64,000 nucleotides of DNA from the NCBI GenBank assembly GCA_022570795.1, contig JAKUDP010000001.1, positions 3,410,001-3,474,000 of the forward strand. The letters are read 5' to 3'. The stretch is from Sphaerulina vaccinii (Eukaryota > Ascomycota > Dothideomycetes > Mycosphaerellales > Mycosphaerellaceae). Each line of letters opens with the position of its first letter. The first letter of the stretch is position 1. Made by a program: the position numbers and the translations under genes. Below the pieces are notes generated by a model. It was given only the letters and a program-made list of their open reading frames with translations. It searched no databases and was not told the DNA's origin. Positions 1 to 11,100 of the stretch are shown piece by piece.

Positions 1-127
1 CGAATGAGCTGTTGGACAAAGGTTACCGTTAGTGTCCACAAGCGGTAAGCAGTCTGTAGTCTGAGCGGCAGACAGGCACCAATTGTTGTAAACTGTCGAT
101 ATGCTTCAGTACTGTTGAGAAACAGGC

Positions 128-2120
128 TTAAGATGGCACGCCCTCGTAGTCCCAGCCATCTTCGCCTCGTCTTCGCCTACGCTTCGATGTTTGCCTGTTA
201 CCCGCACATTTCACCAATATCGTCAGTGCAGTGAGCACGAATACGATTACACCTCCAACAACAGGCACAACAATCCTGCGGCTCTGTTGTTCTTGCTGAC
301 CTGAGTACGGACATGTCGTGTTTTGACCTACAACCCAGCATGAATTGACATCCAGATCGTTAAAGTTGAGCCAGAGCATTTCGTCAAGGCCATCGTCGTT
401 GGATCCAGCTTTGTAATCTCGCCAGGCCGCTACCAAGTAGGTGTTCTCTAGTGCAGTCCTTGGGACATCGAACGTCTGATCGTCGTCGCAAGCCAGGTCG
501 ACGCGATCGTACGGCACCATAGCATCACTGATTGTCCATTCGTAGGGTTGGCTCCCAACCCGGCAAGCGCCATGTCGAGACTCACCACAGTCTAATGCAC
601 GCCAATTGCCAGATGTAGAGTTCAGTGCTGCGCATTGGAAATCGCTGAGATCTGGTCGTCGGCTTGTGTTCACTGGCTGCCCAGCCATCCAGGACCACAC
701 GGTACTTTGTGCAAAAGTAAGATAGGGCCGAAAATCTTGATCGGCGGAGACATTCTCCAGTGTAGCATTCAGGATGGGCGATATTCCACAAGCAGTTAAG
801 TTGCGTGCCTGGGTCAGATATGTAGGTACCTCTTCCGCACTAATACTGAGCCCACTCCCTAAGGTCGAACTTGCCCAGGATGAGTTCACGTTTGCTATAC
901 TGGTTTCCGCGGCGTTGAAGAAGCAGCCTGTGGCGATGTCGCCATTGCTTGCGAACGTCACATTGGTGTTCGAATCCAAATACTCAGGCGGGAAAATAGT
1001 CGACTCGTCTCCGGAAATGTTGTAGGCAGACATTTGAGGATCGATGTCACCGAAACCGACTGTGAGACGTGTAGAGACACCAGGAAGCTCTACAAAGGAC
1101 TCACTGGGCCAACCGTCAGGAGAAGACAGCGTATTGCCATCGCGCGCGATTTCGAGGTATGACGAGAATGTCTGCGATGCACCATACATTGCGAACCAGC
1201 TTCCGCTTCGATTCAGATCATCTCTCTGGTTCAGCAGAGCACTCGGGGTGTAGAGATATGCTGACGCGTTTCTCGCAAGCTCGGCGCTCAAGAGTGTGTC
1301 TCCCTGTGGTAGATCATTCCTATTAGGTGCTTGAGCAGGGCCACTTGGATCTGAAGCAGCTGCAGCTGCATGCACGTTGAGTATGAGGGTCACAGTCATG
1401 GCACCAATATCAGTGTCCGTACTCGCCTACGTGCAACGTCAGCTCCTTATTAGCTCACATTGTTCCACCGGACCTTTTCAGGCTCTGAAACATACCATAT
1501 GTGCTGAAAGGATATTGACAAGCAATGTCCAATCGGTTGATTTCGTGCAAGAATAAGGTCCAGCCTGGATCACAGTACCTCCAGTGACATTGGAGTCCGA
1601 AGGCTGAGAGCTACCGACCACAGAAGTGGTAGCAGGGCCTGCTGCTAGAGTGGCCGTTGTCACCACGCTGGTCGATGCAGTTACAGTCGTTGCCGCAGCG
1701 CTGGTCTCCGAAAGTGTCGCATCTTGTCTTTTCTCGACAGAGGTGGAAGTCGCCACGCTTGTACTCGTCGTGAGGACTTCACTCGCGCCTCCCAGTTCCA
1801 CTGGACAAAGACTCCATACAGATCGTGATGCATCCCAGAACACGTCGGCCTGGAGTCTTCGATATCCACTGACTAGTAGATTGGAGATGCATTTCGCCGC
1901 GGCTGTCTCCTCGTACGACCCATTGCCGAAGCACGCCGCTTGGAGGACGACACCAGGGTGCGTTACATAGTTGATGGGCACCCGCAGTGACAGGTCACGT
2001 TGTGACTATGATGAGAATGCATTAGCTGGTGTCAATGGGCAATGTCAATTCTGTGACGCGTACTAGCTCCCTCACGAATGAGCTATTTATGGCCGGATCT
2101 GGTGTGTAAAGAGTCGACAT
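128..2120 (-). CDS. MTC6: MTC6-like maintenance of telomere capping protein, three exons
   Basis: The model joins 2120..2064, 2005..1496 and 1426..128 on the minus strand and encodes about 620 residues. Exon 1 starts MSTLYTPDP and is short. Exon 2 carries the family signature SQRDLSLRVPINYVTHPG, followed by a cysteine-containing ectodomain and a Thr/Ser-rich stretch. Exon 3 ends in a conserved block (PYEWTISDA, VPRTALENTYL, LWLNFNDLDVNSCWV), one transmembrane helix (IVVPVVGGVIVFVLTALTIL) and a basic RRRRR tail, so it looks like a type I membrane protein. Introns: 58 nt (2063..2006; an alternative donor at 2057 would add two residues) and 69 nt (1495..1427), both phase 0. In yeast MTC6 is linked genetically to telomere capping; its molecular activity is not known. 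The assignment comes from recalled family motifs. Exon 1 is the least certain part. Confidence 0.85.
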
Positions 2121-2778
2121 TGACTCGCAGCGTATTCGTATGAAGGCTGCAGATGGCGCATCATGCACAAAGTGATATGATGATAGTCTGAGGCACAGTC
2201 ATGGTATTGATGATGGAAACAATCCGCGACTCAACGCGAAGTGAGGTGGATTTCACGTGCGCCAAGGCAAGGCAGGAAGGAAAGCAGGGTCTGGCGCCGA
2301 CGAGATCCTGAGACACTGAAGCTGAGCTTGCTCTCGGATCTCCTGCAATGCAAAACTCCTGCAGTCGCATCTGCCGAAATGCGTGGCTCGGAGCAGGCTC
2401 AAGAGCAAGAATAGCACACAGTGCAGGAAAAGAGTCAGGACATGCATAGACGAGAGGCGTGATCAGAGTACACGGCCGAAAGAGTGGCATGGACTACAGC
2501 CTGTGGTATGAGCGTCATGCTGTGCTTGAGAGCGAGAGTAAAGTGACAGTAATGGAGATCATGATAAGTCTTGTTCATCATCATATTTTGGACTGTACAG
2601 CAGCACTGAGTGACTGAGCTGAGCATAGCAGCTTCTCTTTTCCCGAACAATTCGCTTGAACGCTTTCACAATCCTCAACAAGTTCATCCGCATCCTGGGT
2701 ATCATCAAACTCCCTCCCAACAGTAATATTATGTCCAATCACAACAGTGTACAAAAGAAGCATTTAGTGGTCTGTCGT
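2121..2778. other. intergenic: MTC6 promoter side and flbD 3' side
   Basis: Small open frames on the minus strand here (for example 2161..2490) have no recognisable domain and overlap one another in several frames. I see no gene. The stretch should hold the MTC6 5' region and the flbD 3' UTR. Confidence 0.5.
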
Positions 2779-3924
2779 TCAGGATGTAAGATTGGCTAGG
2801 CTCATTTTTGCCTTTGGCGATTCTTCTGTGGGCGTGCCCACTCCAGAATCGATATGGCCGTACTGATACTTGTCATGGGGCAAGTGATGGTGCTGGCTCA
2901 TAGGTGTGGTTGGGATCTGTGCATGCATTGGGTAGCCCACTTGTCGACGCTGGACTTGTTGGTTGGTCATCAGATAGCCCTGCTGCTGCATCTGCTGCGC
3001 CGTCGGGTATGGCGCGGGTTGTCGAGGCTGAGAGGGGAGATACGCCGCAGGAACGGGCAGATTCGTGGATTGCGGCATGAAGCCCTCTTGGAGAACTGGT
3101 TTGCGCATTTCTCCAAAGGATTCGAAACCTTGCAGAGCGAAGTCTGTATCTTGTGCAAACTCTCCAGGCACTCCCAAGCGGAGCAATGGCGCAGATGTGC
3201 GGCGCTCCTCGCGCGATCCAGCTAACGGAGGAAGCTCTACTGGATGTGGTGACGGACCATGACGAGGAGAGCGGTTGTCGATGGAGGACCGGTCCGATAC
3301 GAGTGAAGGCGCGCCGTCTGCCGATACTTGTGAGAAAGCCGAAGGTGAGGGAAGAGGAGCTTCTACCATTGGCATTCGTCCGAAGGTTGCCACAGGGTAG
3401 TGGCTATATTGCTGAGCATGTGGGTGGCCGATGTACTGCTGCTGAGGGACGAAGCATTGTGGTGCCACAGCTCCACCAAAGATAGGCAGCGGTTGCTGCA
3501 TTGGTGGTGGTAGGCTGTGCATTTGTGGGTGTGGATGATGAGCATGAGGATGATAGTGATGGTGGCGAACGTGGACCTCTGCTTGACGTTGCTGGGCATT
3601 TCGTCGACGGCGATTCATTCCGCCATTCCACCAATTCTTTACTGCATTGTCACTGCGACCCCTCAGCCGCCGTGCGATTTCAGCCCACCGCTTGCCCATC
3701 TCCTGGACCATTTGCTCGATCAGCACGCCCTCCTCAGGTGAAATAGGGTCGTGATTCAAGTTGGGCTTCAAGTTTTGGTGGAATCTTTCACGACATTGCT
3801 TGGGTGAACGCGTCTGGATCGTGCTGGAAATGCGAACCCAATTCGAGGCGCCATATTGGTCGACGAGAGCCAGGAGCAGGTCATCTTCTTGCTGCGACCA
3901 AGGACCGCGTTTGTGCTGAGGCAT
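2779..3924 (-). CDS. flbD: FlbD/Rca-1-type two-repeat Myb transcription factor
   Basis: This is an intronless 381-residue protein. Residues about 5-52 form the first Myb repeat (GPWSQQEDDLLLALVDQYGA, then NWVRISSTI and SPKQCRERFHQNL). Residues about 57-105 form the second (ISPEEGVLIEQMVQEMGKRW, RRLRGRSDNAVKNWWNGGMN, RRRR). Spacing and wording match Aspergillus FlbD and Neurospora RCA-1, the c-Myb-like regulators that act upstream of conidiation and sexual development. The rest is low-complexity: a His/Pro-rich stretch near 120-145 and Gln-rich segments, typical of a disordered activation region. It should act in the nucleus as a sequence-specific DNA-binding protein. A 4.2 kb gap lies upstream, which suits a developmentally regulated gene with a long leader or promoter; that last point is inference. 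Confidence 0.92.
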   Translation of the reverse strand: MPQHKRGPWSQQEDDLLLALVDQYGASNWVRISSTIQTRSPKQCRERFHQNLKPNLNHDPISPEEGVLIEQMVQEMGKRWAEIARRLRGRSDNAVKNWWNGGMNRRRRNAQQRQAEVHVRHHHYHPHAHHPHPQMHSLPPPMQQPLPIFGGAVAPQCFVPQQQYIGHPHAQQYSHYPVATFGRMPMVEAPLPSPSAFSQVSADGAPSLVSDRSSIDNRSPRHGPSPHPVELPPLAGSREERRTSAPLLRLGVPGEFAQDTDFALQGFESFGEMRKPVLQEGFMPQSTNLPVPAAYLPSQPRQPAPYPTAQQMQQQGYLMTNQQVQRRQVGYPMHAQIPTTPMSQHHHLPHDKYQYGHIDSGVGTPTEESPKAKMSLANLTS

Positions 3925-6900
3925 TGTAGAGAAGCTTGCTGTTTAGAAGAAATGTGGCGATGAAGCTGTTCGAAGACGGTCAGTAAACGGTGACTGAGAG
4001 AATGTGAGAAACGATGCAAAGCGTTTGACTGACCTTCTGCACGCTGGCAACAGGTGAACTGATGGCCGTTATTATGTTGTTGCAGCGACGAGCAGCGGAT
4101 ATCTGACGTTGATGGTTTCAAGAGTCGGGTCCAAGTCAGTTATGTATAACTGACGCCAGTAGTAGGAGATGTACCGTGCGATGCTGAATCAGGCACAGTA
4201 GGATGCGTGATGCGGATAGACAATGTTAATAGGGTTTCGTTCTTCCGCTAGTGTGGTCGATCAATGGCGGGAAGCTAAAGAGCGCATCTACCATTATTTA
4301 GTGGATCACTGAGGGGCACTTCACACAATGGCTACTGAGGAAATTCTGGGCGAGCATATTACTATGGACGAGCGTTGGATTGCCCGCTGCGAGGTCGCAA
4401 TGAACATGGAAGGCGAACGATGGGAACCGATCATATTCATAGCAACGAAATCTGCGATAACCACGGTCGACACAATGGCGATTGTTCTGCTCCCAAGGTG
4501 GAGGCCCAGGTTCCAGCTCACTGGCGTAACGTCGCGTAGCGAGCAGGGGTTCCATCTGCACATTCTGCAGCCACTCGCCAGGGGCTGCCCACGATATAGA
4601 GATGTCGAAAAGATGGTACAGCTCTCACAAAGAAGGGTAGATGCGATCGTTGTGAAACGTTGACACGCTCCATTGCGACTGAGACACCTGTTTTACCAGA
4701 TCCATTGCTTACAGGTTGTTCAGGGCTATTTCCCGCAACCATATGGTCAAACCGGCCTAGGTCAAAAGAGGTATGTAGAGACTGCATAGCAGATGTGCAG
4801 TATGGCTAGGTGCGCAGAGGCTTCCGCCGAGGCCATGATCTCGGCGACCTGTGCAGTTTGACGTCGTGCATTCTATACAGCCTTTTCCGCGAAGCATTTT
4901 TAGATCGCTGCTGTTGCTGCGCGTCAGTGGCAGAAGTCAGTCGGAACATTGTTCGTGCGTTTCATAACCTTGTCGCGTTTGCCGGGCGCATCTTCATCAC
5001 TTCTATCAAACCTGAGGACAAAGCATGCTCGAGCTTGGAAGGTTGTAGAGGGTCTTGTGGAACCGTCTTGCTGTGTCCTTCAGTGCCGGCTTGAATAATG
5101 CGCGCATCCGTGTGGCCTCGCACAGTGCAGACCAAGCTTTGTGTGGGAGCGCGGCATGTTTTTGCATGTACGCGCGCCTTGTTCCATGAAATCGTCTCCT
5201 CCCATGTTGAGCCCATCATGCAATATGCTTGTGTTCTCGTCGTCGGTCACATTGATGTGCTGTGATGGAGTGTGTATGTCAGTGGATTTGGAATTTCAGC
5301 AGGCGAAGTCTGCTTCTGTCCAGTGCACTTTCACATCTGTGCATCCTTGTTCAAATATCCTTGCGGGCGATCAGCCTCAATGCAAACAACCAGGAAACAA
5401 GCCACGATGAGAGAGTCCCCACGATCCGGAAAACGTTGTGCAGTTCTCGAATGATGCGTCAGCGAGCTGAGGTCAAAGAATCTGCCCAACCAGACGGGGA
5501 TATCCTTGCTGAGACGCGTGGTCGTTATTTTCCGAAGCACGTTTTCGCAGCACACAGCTGAGATGCTTGTACTGACTCTCGAGATGCAGCCTCGGACGAC
5601 CAACTTCTGGCATGAGTCGTAGTTGGCGGTGCCCATGATGGGGCATCGTGATGAAAAGAGGTGCGACCATCAGCCGACCCCTTGCTTGCGCTAACGACGG
5701 TGGATTTCTTTGCAGATGCCGCTCGGCCTTTTTTAGCAAGCGAAAACCTTTCCAGGTGGTCGGTTTCTTTCACGCACACCTCATCAACGTGATGATCGAG
5801 TAACACAGCATGCTCTGAACGCCGCGCGATGATCTTGTCCATCATGCGTTGAGAGCTGGCTATCTCGTTCATCGGCTTTGGACACTCCTCTGCGACATGC
5901 TCGCCATTACGAGAGCGAAATACTGCTACCCATTGTATCTGATACATACAATGCGCCAACACGAAACTCCTGCGATCGGGTCATGATACTGGTCACTGAC
6001 TGCAACAGTTGCTATATGCGGCCTCAAGCTTCTCCCGACGGACGCTACTGACTTAAGGTCGCGCGGGACGTTATATCAATGTCCCTAGCGCGCCGTTACT
6101 ACCGTTTGTGGCATAAATGCCACGCGAATCTAGCGACTATGTTCGCTTTGACCAAAACTTGGCCCTCGCCTCGCAGGTTGCCGACAGTCTACAGTCAACT
6201 ACTTACACAGCGTGGAAGTTTGAGTGCCACGGCGCTCAAAGACAATACTGCCATCACCAGACACGTAATCACTGTCACATTCCGGGCTCAGGCAGCCACT
6301 AGCTTTCGCGGCACATCGCATACAAGCACCCGCAAGACAGGATGTCAATGCTACCCCACCCTACCAACGATCGCGCAGCGGGTTCTGCGGTGGCAGCAGC
6401 CCTGCGTTTACTAGGTACTATACAATCTATGGGCGAGACTGGTACGCATCTTGTATCACCTCAGTCGCAGAATCGAGCCCTACATCTTCCGAGCAATTGG
6501 GGTTCCTATTGCTCACTCATCGCTCCATCCATCGTCGCTCGGAGGTAGTCTTCACCGCGAAGCTGGGACTGCACGATACGCAGACGAGGCTATTGAATGC
6601 AAGTAGGCAGCCTTCATACCAGCACCCGAAGCCGAGGATCTGTTCCCGGGCCCCCAACCCATAGTACCGCGCCTGGCTAGCCACTACTATGCACGCAGGT
6701 TGCGGAAGACTCTCCTGCATCTGCGTTGTGCCTTCAAGCAGTACGCATCGGCCGGTCTCGCAAAGATGTGCATACTTCCTGAAGGAGCTCCGCGGCTATC
6801 GATGTCGCTCAGAATCGGGCCACTTGAGACAAGGGCGAATGTTGCAGAAGAGTCTTTTTGGTCAACTGCAACGACTTGCGGATTTTTGACAACATCCATC

Positions 6901-8154
6901 TTGACCCTTTTTCGTGGATCCCCGTTTCAACGTCCTCGCCGATCGACCCGCTCGTCTTGTGTTGCCAAAGGACTTCACAACGTCCCCGTTCCCACTGCAT
7001 CGCGCAACAATGTCGTAATCACCAACGCTCCACGAGCTCGCCTCAACGTCGAGCCACCAAACGACGACTTAACGCCTACTGCAGACTGAAAACGATGCCT
7101 GTTTCCACGAGCCTCGGGATGTTTAAAGGTTCACTTTAATATCTGTCTCACTACACCCTCGTGCAGTATCATCGCCACAGCATACCCACTAGTGCAGCTA
7201 GCTCCACTTTCGATTGACGGGAGTCGTGCTGACCCCAAGATGCTTCATCGTGGTACACCTGCCACATGTCTCATTGCGCAACCTATTCTCCGATATGTCT
7301 CTGTTCGGAGACACTAGAACTTTCGTCAGAGCTGAAGGCGATGTTACACACTGCAACCAACGTCTAACGTGCGAGAGCGTCATCTCAGACATACTGTACA
7401 GTCGTCTTTGCGTCACGCCGACCACGCCACCCCTGCACTTCAGCTCACTCCTGACCATTGCGGAATGCTAGTGCTGCCATGAGCCACGGAAGCCAACTCC
7501 AACGCTTCCCAGCCTCTCTGTTATGCGGTAGATAATATCAACAAACATCCTCATTAGATTCGTCTTCCACTCTTCAATATCAACAAACATCGTCTTCCGC
7601 TCTCTGAGCGCTGCGACGCGAGATGATCAATAGCAACAGGCCGTTATAGTAGAGCAACGCGAATATTGGATCGAAGGCGAAGATGAGTGTCTAGATCGAA
7701 CGATATCATGCCGTTGTGCTGAAGGCAGAGCATTAGTCGATCATTGCTCTCTCATGACTGATAATCATCTTCGTACACGTCACCTACTCGTCGTGGTCAG
7801 TTCAGTATGTCGGCGAGACCTTCTTGCTCGTGATGCAAGAGAGTGCTTGGCGCTCGAGCACAGCAGATCTGCGAGCAACAGGGGCGGAACCAGAAGTTCT
7901 TCAGCCGCAGACACGTGCAAATCTTAGAAATAGGACACCAACCAAGTTCAATTGATGAGCCTGTGTAAACAAAAGGGTATTCATTTCACCGCGCCATGCA
8001 AGAACATCCTCCGCAAATGCTACTGGAACGCCTGCTTTGCATATGCCCAATTCTAGAAGTCCAATTTCCTCAATGTAGACGGAATCAAAGTGCTCATCCC
8101 AGAACGCCATGAACACCCACTCAAGCTGAAAGACCAATTCAGCAAAGCTGGCTC
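3925..8154. other. 4.2 kb gap upstream of flbD; no confident gene
   Basis: No reading frame here has a recognisable domain. The two most protein-like frames are 4328..4663 on the plus strand (111 aa) and 5525..5962 on the minus strand (145 aa, Ser/Ala/Lys-rich after residue 70). Either could be an exon of an unknown gene, but I cannot support a model. A short direct repeat, AATATCAACAAACATC, occurs at 7534-7549 and 7576-7591, each next to CGTCTTCC(A/G)CTCT. The stretch probably includes the flbD promoter and leader, and the 3' end of the GT41 gene at its right edge. A lncRNA is possible but not visible. Confidence 0.4.
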
Positions 8155-11100
8155 TCATTTCCTCCACGAGGCTGGCCTGGGTCTTCCTCTCGGAACCTGA
8201 TCGAGCCAGATGTCTCCTCCTTCACCCGCAACCCAGCGTCGCCAGGCTTCATCATACGCATCTTCGAGATCGCGAACCCATCGCTTAGTGTCGAATAAGG
8301 CACTCTTCCAGCGAGCATGGAACAGCATCTTTCGCAACTCCATGATCCTGCCATTCCCTTGCCCATTGCTACCAGGCACATACGCGAACGACTTGCCCAA
8401 CGCCACAGCCTTCTCCTCGTAGTCCTCCTCGTTCTTCGCAATCAGCTCTTTCTCGGCGAGTCGACCTTCTTCATTCTTTGGCAAGGCTCCTTTCAAGATG
8501 CTTGCAGCCATTCGACTACACATCTTGTATTGATATCGAGGCAGAGTGAGCAGGGGAGTGCCACTCCACAGGACATCGGCTGCTGTGGTGTGTGCATTGC
8601 ACTCTGCTGTATCTAGGACAAGGTCACAGACTCTGGCACGGGAGATGTGCAGATGCTTAGGAGCAACATCAGTGAAGCGGACTCGCGATGCCACATCTGC
8701 TCCTGCCCACATCTTTGCAGTTGCCAAGAGATGTGACTCTCCAAGATCAGGAAAGCGTAGCAGCCACAGTATCGAATTGGGTACTTGTGCGAGAATGCGT
8801 AGCCAAGTCCGAAACGTCGTAGGCTCGATCTTGTAAAGTTGGTTGAAGTTGCCAAATATGATGGTATCATCCTGCAGGTCGGGAAACAGTTCCTTGCGCA
8901 TTGTCCATCGACGAGTTTGCTCATCTCGCCAGTCCAGCTTACGTTCGTGTGCATCAGGCGCACTCTGCTTATGGTCGCAGCAGAAGAATGTGTCGCGAGA
9001 ATATATGATGTTCTCGCCATATACCCAATCGTCGTCCTCGCTCACGTTGTTCTCGTCTTCAAGCTTGTCCTCGAGGTCCACGTTTCTACGCCATGGTCGC
9101 AACGTATCGACAGGCACGGCTGTCTCATCGGCGAGAAGATAGTCGCACCACTCAGCACCCATGGTTCCTGCGAATCCCATGAAAGACATTTGTATAGGCG
9201 CTGGTCGAGCTGCGAACACCTCGTTCCGTGCTCCACGTGTGTACCCATTCAGATTCACCAAGATATGAATCTGATCTTCGACAATCTGTCTGACGAGCCT
9301 CTCCGCTGACCAAGTGCTTGCATCGTGGAAGACTGGCGCTTCACTCTCGATCTGTCGTCGATGGACGGAATTGTCACTAGCAGTCGTGGCGTAGCAATAA
9401 GCCTCAACCCGGTCGGGATCGTGGAGGCCAAACACAGATTGCATCAGGTGTGCTAGTGGGTGGTTGTTGAAGTCTGAGGAGACATATCCAACTCGGAGGC
9501 ACGGTGCAGGTGGCGATGGCGGCAAGAAGACTTGCTTAGGGAGCCATGGTGCCCGCAGGGTCGATACCGAGATCCGTAGTCCGTTGCGCTGTGAGATAAG
9601 TCTGATTTGCTTGGCTGACATTGGGCAGGTGAAGGTGTGGAAGGGCAGGACTGTAGGTGCTGTTGGAACAAAGAGTGCCGCGGGCAGCTGTGGGCGGTTA
9701 TAGCTTGCTGGGCTTCGTTTGGTCTTCGTCACGTAGATGTCCTGGTAATACTGCCAAGCAAGTCGTCGAGTGGCGCGCTCGATGAGGCGAGTGAGTCGTG
9801 CACCTTCCCATTTCTTCCCAGCCCATTCCATGAGTGTCTTGCGCATACGAGCTGATCTTTCTTTCTCGTCGTCCGGTGTGGCCACGAGTACGCCCAGCTG
9901 CTTTACGATGTCTTCGATTAGTGGTGCGTTCAAAGTGCCAGTACCCCAGTGCTCTCCTTCTGCGAGCTGCTTCTCCACGATGTCAAGAACGCGCTTTATC
10001 CAGCCCGAGCTGGATGCTCCAGAATGTCTCGCATCTAGCAACATGCCTTTATCGTCTACGTGCCACCTGTCGCGCTTACCACCGTCTCCAGCGACGCCAC
10101 CGCGTGCCACCCAACCGCACACCGAGTTGAGAGCATTTGCAAGCCCGCAGACCGCCTCCGCAAACTCCGGGTTTACTTGCACTGCTCTTCTGTAGTAACC
10201 AATGGCATCGCTTATCCTGCCCTTATCCTTAACAGCATTGGCAAGATTCGCGAGAGCAATGTCGAACTTGCCGTCACACTGCACGGCGTGCTCATACATC
10301 TGAATCGCAGCGTCTAGCTGGCCAATGTCCTTGAGCAAGCTGCCAAGATTTGTGTAGAGATGAGCGTGATGCCTATCAAGTTGCAAGCCATAGTTGTAAT
10401 ACTGTAGCGCAAGAGCAACCCCACTGCCAGGAACCACTCCAGGTACTTCAGGCCGATGATGTGTTGATAGTGCTGCTGGGGGCGCTGTTTGCTGTACGCT
10501 CGCCAAGAGGATGCCAACGTTGTTGGCAGTTGACGGGCTTGGCTGCAACGACAGCGACAAGTAGTAGAGGGCTAGTATGTCTCTCACGCCATGATTGAGT
10601 GGAGTGACTCCCACTGAACGACCGGCGTTGGACATGCCATCCTGGAAGATCTTGGCCAGGGAGAGTAACGAATTGCTTGTAGTAGAAATAATTGCTTTTC
10701 TCGCGAAGCCACGGGTCACGAATTGCAGCCCAGGCAACTCTGTCGCATCTGGGAAACAGAGCTTCGCAGTAGCAAGAGCCTGCTCTGGCGAGAGAAGAAT
10801 GGGCTCATTGGTATGAAGGCGACCAGCTCCATGTGCATGACCGCGATGCACACTCGTGGAGACGACCGCAAGGATATGCTTCACCAGACCTTGGATGCCA
10901 TTGAATTTTCGGCCAGTGGCGATGAGTACAGCGTCTTCGAACGATTTGGCTGCACCTGCATTGTTGCCTAGACCATAGAGCATGTTTCCTTTGGCATGAA
11001 TGAGAGACAGTATGCGACCATTGTCGGAACCAGGTATGGCAAACCCGCTCGATCCAAAGCCTGGCTCTGTCGTATCCTGTCCCTCCAGTACGAACGCATC

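Noticed and set aside
5525..5962. 145-codon minus-strand frame in the flbD upstream gap
   Set aside because: Composition is somewhat protein-like, but there is no domain, no supported splice partner and no recognisable homologue. Kept only as a remark in the gap entry.
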